The notes under the pieces are model-generated. The model saw only the letters and a list, made by a program, of their open reading frames with translations. It had not been told where the DNA came from and ran no database searches. The position numbers and the translations under genes are program-made. 64,000 nucleotides of DNA from Luteimonas marina (GTDB lineage: Bacteria > Pseudomonadota > Gammaproteobacteria > Xanthomonadales > Xanthomonadaceae). The first letter of the stretch is position 1, and every line of letters starts with the position of its first letter. Of the stretch, positions 62,624 through 64,000 are shown one piece after another. The DNA lies in NCBI RefSeq assembly GCF_007859325.1, contig NZ_VOHK01000006.1, forward strand, positions 62,001-126,000, read 5' to 3'.

Positions 62624-62708
62624 CGTCATTCCCGCGAAAGCGGGAATCCATGGAGTTTGTGTTTCAAAGGATCAACGTCCCTGGATCCCCGCTTTCGCGG
62701 GGATGACG
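62624..62708. repeat. Inverted REP pair between the last two genes
   Basis: Arms CGTCATTCCCGCGAAAGCGG and CCGCTTTCGCGGGGATGACG frame an 85-base element. It belongs to the family at 31296-31442 and 38626-38710. It lies between convergent genes. Confidence 0.85.
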
Positions 62709-62775
62709 ATCGGAATTCAACGTCGCCAAGAACAAGTTGGCCAATTCCGGTACCGCTCGAACCCGACCAGCCGAT

Positions 62776-64000
62776 TCAATCCCGACGCGATGCGCCCTCC
62801 GCCTCGTAGACCGGCGCACCATCGACCCAGGTCGAACGGATCTCCAGCGCGTCGAGGTCCGCGCCCTCGACCTGCAGCGGATCCTGCACCAGCACCACGA
62901 AATCCGCCTGCAGCCCGGGCACGAGCCGGCCGACGATCGCCTCGTCGTGGTTCGCCCACGCCGCATCCGCGGTGAAGCCGCGCAGCGCTTCGGCGTTGGT
63001 CAGCCTCTGGTCCGGCAGCCAGCCGCCGGCGGGATGGCCGTCGCCGTCCTGGCGCGTCACCGCGGCGTACAGTCCCAGCCGCGGATCGGGCGATTCGACC
63101 GGGAAGTCCGATCCCAGCGCGAGCCGCACGTCCGCATCGGCGAAGCGCCGCCAGGCATAGGCCCCGGCGATGCGCTCCGGGCCGACGCGGTCCTGCGCCC
63201 ACGGCATGTCCGAGGTGGCGTGCGTGGGCTGCATCGAGGCGACGACGCCGAGCGCGGCGAAGCGCGGGATGTCGCCCGGATCCATGATCTGCGCGTGCTC
63301 GACGCGCCAGCGGTGGTCGCCCTTGGCCTCGTCGCCGAGCACGCGCGCGTAGGCGTCGAGCACGATGCGGTTGCCGCGGTCGCCGATGGCGTGGGTGGCG
63401 ATCTGCAGCCCGCAGCCGCTGGCACGGCGCACGAGTCGCTCGAAACGCTCCGGCTCGATCAGCAGCAGGCCGCGGTTGCCGGGGTCGTCGCTGTAGTCCT
63501 CGGCCAGCGCGGCGCCGCGGCTGCCCAGCGCGCCATCGATCAGGAACTTCACCCCGCGCATCTGCAGGCGTTTGCCCGGATGCGAATACGGGCCGTGTTC
63601 GCACAGCCAGGCGAGCGCGCCGGCGTCGCCGTCGGCGTAGGCGCTGATGCGCAGCGGCAGGCGGCCCGCGTCGGCGAAGCGCCGCAGCTGCTCGAAGTCG
63701 GCCTGGCTGGTGCCCATGTCGTGCACCCCGGTCAGTCCGTTGCGCACCGCCATCTCGAGCGCAAGCGCCAGCGCACGATCGGCATCGGCCTGGTCCATCG
63801 CCGGGACCACCGCGTCGATCAGCCGTTCAGCCTCGTCGACGAATACGCCGGTCGGCTTGCCGTCGGCATCGCGCACGATCAGTCCGCCGTCCGGCTGGCC
63901 CTCCGCCAGCAGCGCGGCGCCCTGCGGGCGCGCCGCGACCGCACGCAGCGCCGCCGAGTTCACCCAGCCGGCGTGGCCGTCGACGCGCCGCAGCCACACC
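62776..64000 (-). CDS. Amidohydrolase family 3 protein (YtcJ-like), 5' end outside window
   Basis: The visible 408 or so residues end at a TAA/TGA-type stop at 62776. They contain GHAGWVNSAALRAVAA, FLIDGALGSRGAALAEDYSD, the metal-ligand region LQIATHAIGDRGNRIVLDAY, VEHAQIMDPGDIPRFAALGV and LGSDFPVESPDPRLGLYAAV. This is the amidohydrolase 3 arrangement of YtcJ-like enzymes, which act on amides of unknown identity. The frame continues through the right edge, so the true start and any signal peptide lie outside. Confidence 0.88.
   Translation of the reverse strand, partial: VWLRRVDGHAGWVNSAALRAVAARPQGAALLAEGQPDGGLIVRDADGKPTGVFVDEAERLIDAVVPAMDQADADRALALALEMAVRNGLTGVHDMGTSQADFEQLRRFADAGRLPLRISAYADGDAGALAWLCEHGPYSHPGKRLQMRGVKFLIDGALGSRGAALAEDYSDDPGNRGLLLIEPERFERLVRRASGCGLQIATHAIGDRGNRIVLDAYARVLGDEAKGDHRWRVEHAQIMDPGDIPRFAALGVVASMQPTHATSDMPWAQDRVGPERIAGAYAWRRFADADVRLALGSDFPVESPDPRLGLYAAVTRQDGDGHPAGGWLPDQRLTNAEALRGFTADAAWANHDEAIVGRLVPGLQADFVVLVQDPLQVEGADLDALEIRSTWVDGAPVYEAEGASRRD

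Noticed and set aside
27016..62708. Repeats that might be taken for a CRISPR array
   Set aside because: They are inverted pairs of several families scattered one by one, not direct repeats with regular spacers, and no cas gene is present.
59069..62809. Plus-strand frame of over 1200 codons opposite lysC-lysA
   Set aside because: Antisense to a fully recognisable bifunctional enzyme; its first part has His/Arg/Gly-rich noise.

Overview
The window is a high-GC chromosomal segment that reads as Lysobacterales (Xanthomonadaceae), close to Lysobacter or Luteimonas. The evidence is the fused aspartokinase/diaminopimelate decarboxylase, the adjacent murD2-murL pair (the L-Glu route to D-Glu in peptidoglycan known from Xanthomonas), the order petA-petB-petC-sspA-sspB, and abundant short inverted REP-like repeats of the Xanthomonas/Lysobacter kind. 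This is inference from gene content and family knowledge; no 16S gene is present.

Layout. 1-2464: end of an FAD/NAD(P)-binding protein, a small DUF2188-like gene and a NERD-domain membrane protein. 2807-17126: a 14.3 kb island on the minus strand, integrated at the 3' end of a tRNA-Phe gene (17112-17187). It encodes a tyrosine integrase, two unknown proteins, an AlpA-like regulator, a small coupled gene, a winged-helix protein, an antirepressor, a repeat-bearing 410 aa protein, a 1972 aa polyvalent protein, an 89 aa protein, a small terminase subunit, an SH3 protein and a membrane protein. It has no large terminase, portal, capsid, tail or lysis gene. Genes from alpA to the 89 aa gene overlap their neighbours in a chain. 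I read it as a candidate phage satellite; a decayed prophage is the alternative.

17307-26964: a phasin-like protein, a LEA-like lipoprotein, an acyl-CoA dehydrogenase, sspB, sspA, the cytochrome bc1 operon, a lytic transglycosylase and miaB. 27016-33345: a block of minus-strand genes (lipoprotein, M15 peptidase, TetR-HlyD-ABC exporter operon) bounded by two REP pairs of one family; it separates miaB from phoH, which are usually adjacent. 33466-39814: phoH, an unknown secreted protein, ybeY, corC, a DUF4105 membrane protein, a pseudogene tail and corA.

40035-49967: a peptide-handling stretch with cstA-ybdD, a DUF819 membrane protein, two secreted S9 peptidases and an OPT oligopeptide transporter. 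50040-53414: the dTDP-L-rhamnose operon rfbBACD, then ssb and a polyprenyl diphosphate synthase. 55237-64000: dienelactone hydrolase, murD2, murL, lysC-lysA, a PhzF-family protein and an amidohydrolase cut by the window end. The murL-murD2-lysCA genes overlap one another and together supply L-Glu incorporation, its epimerisation, and diaminopimelate/lysine for the cell wall. murL carries a REP pair translated in frame, and murD2 carries a 7-bp tandem repeat.
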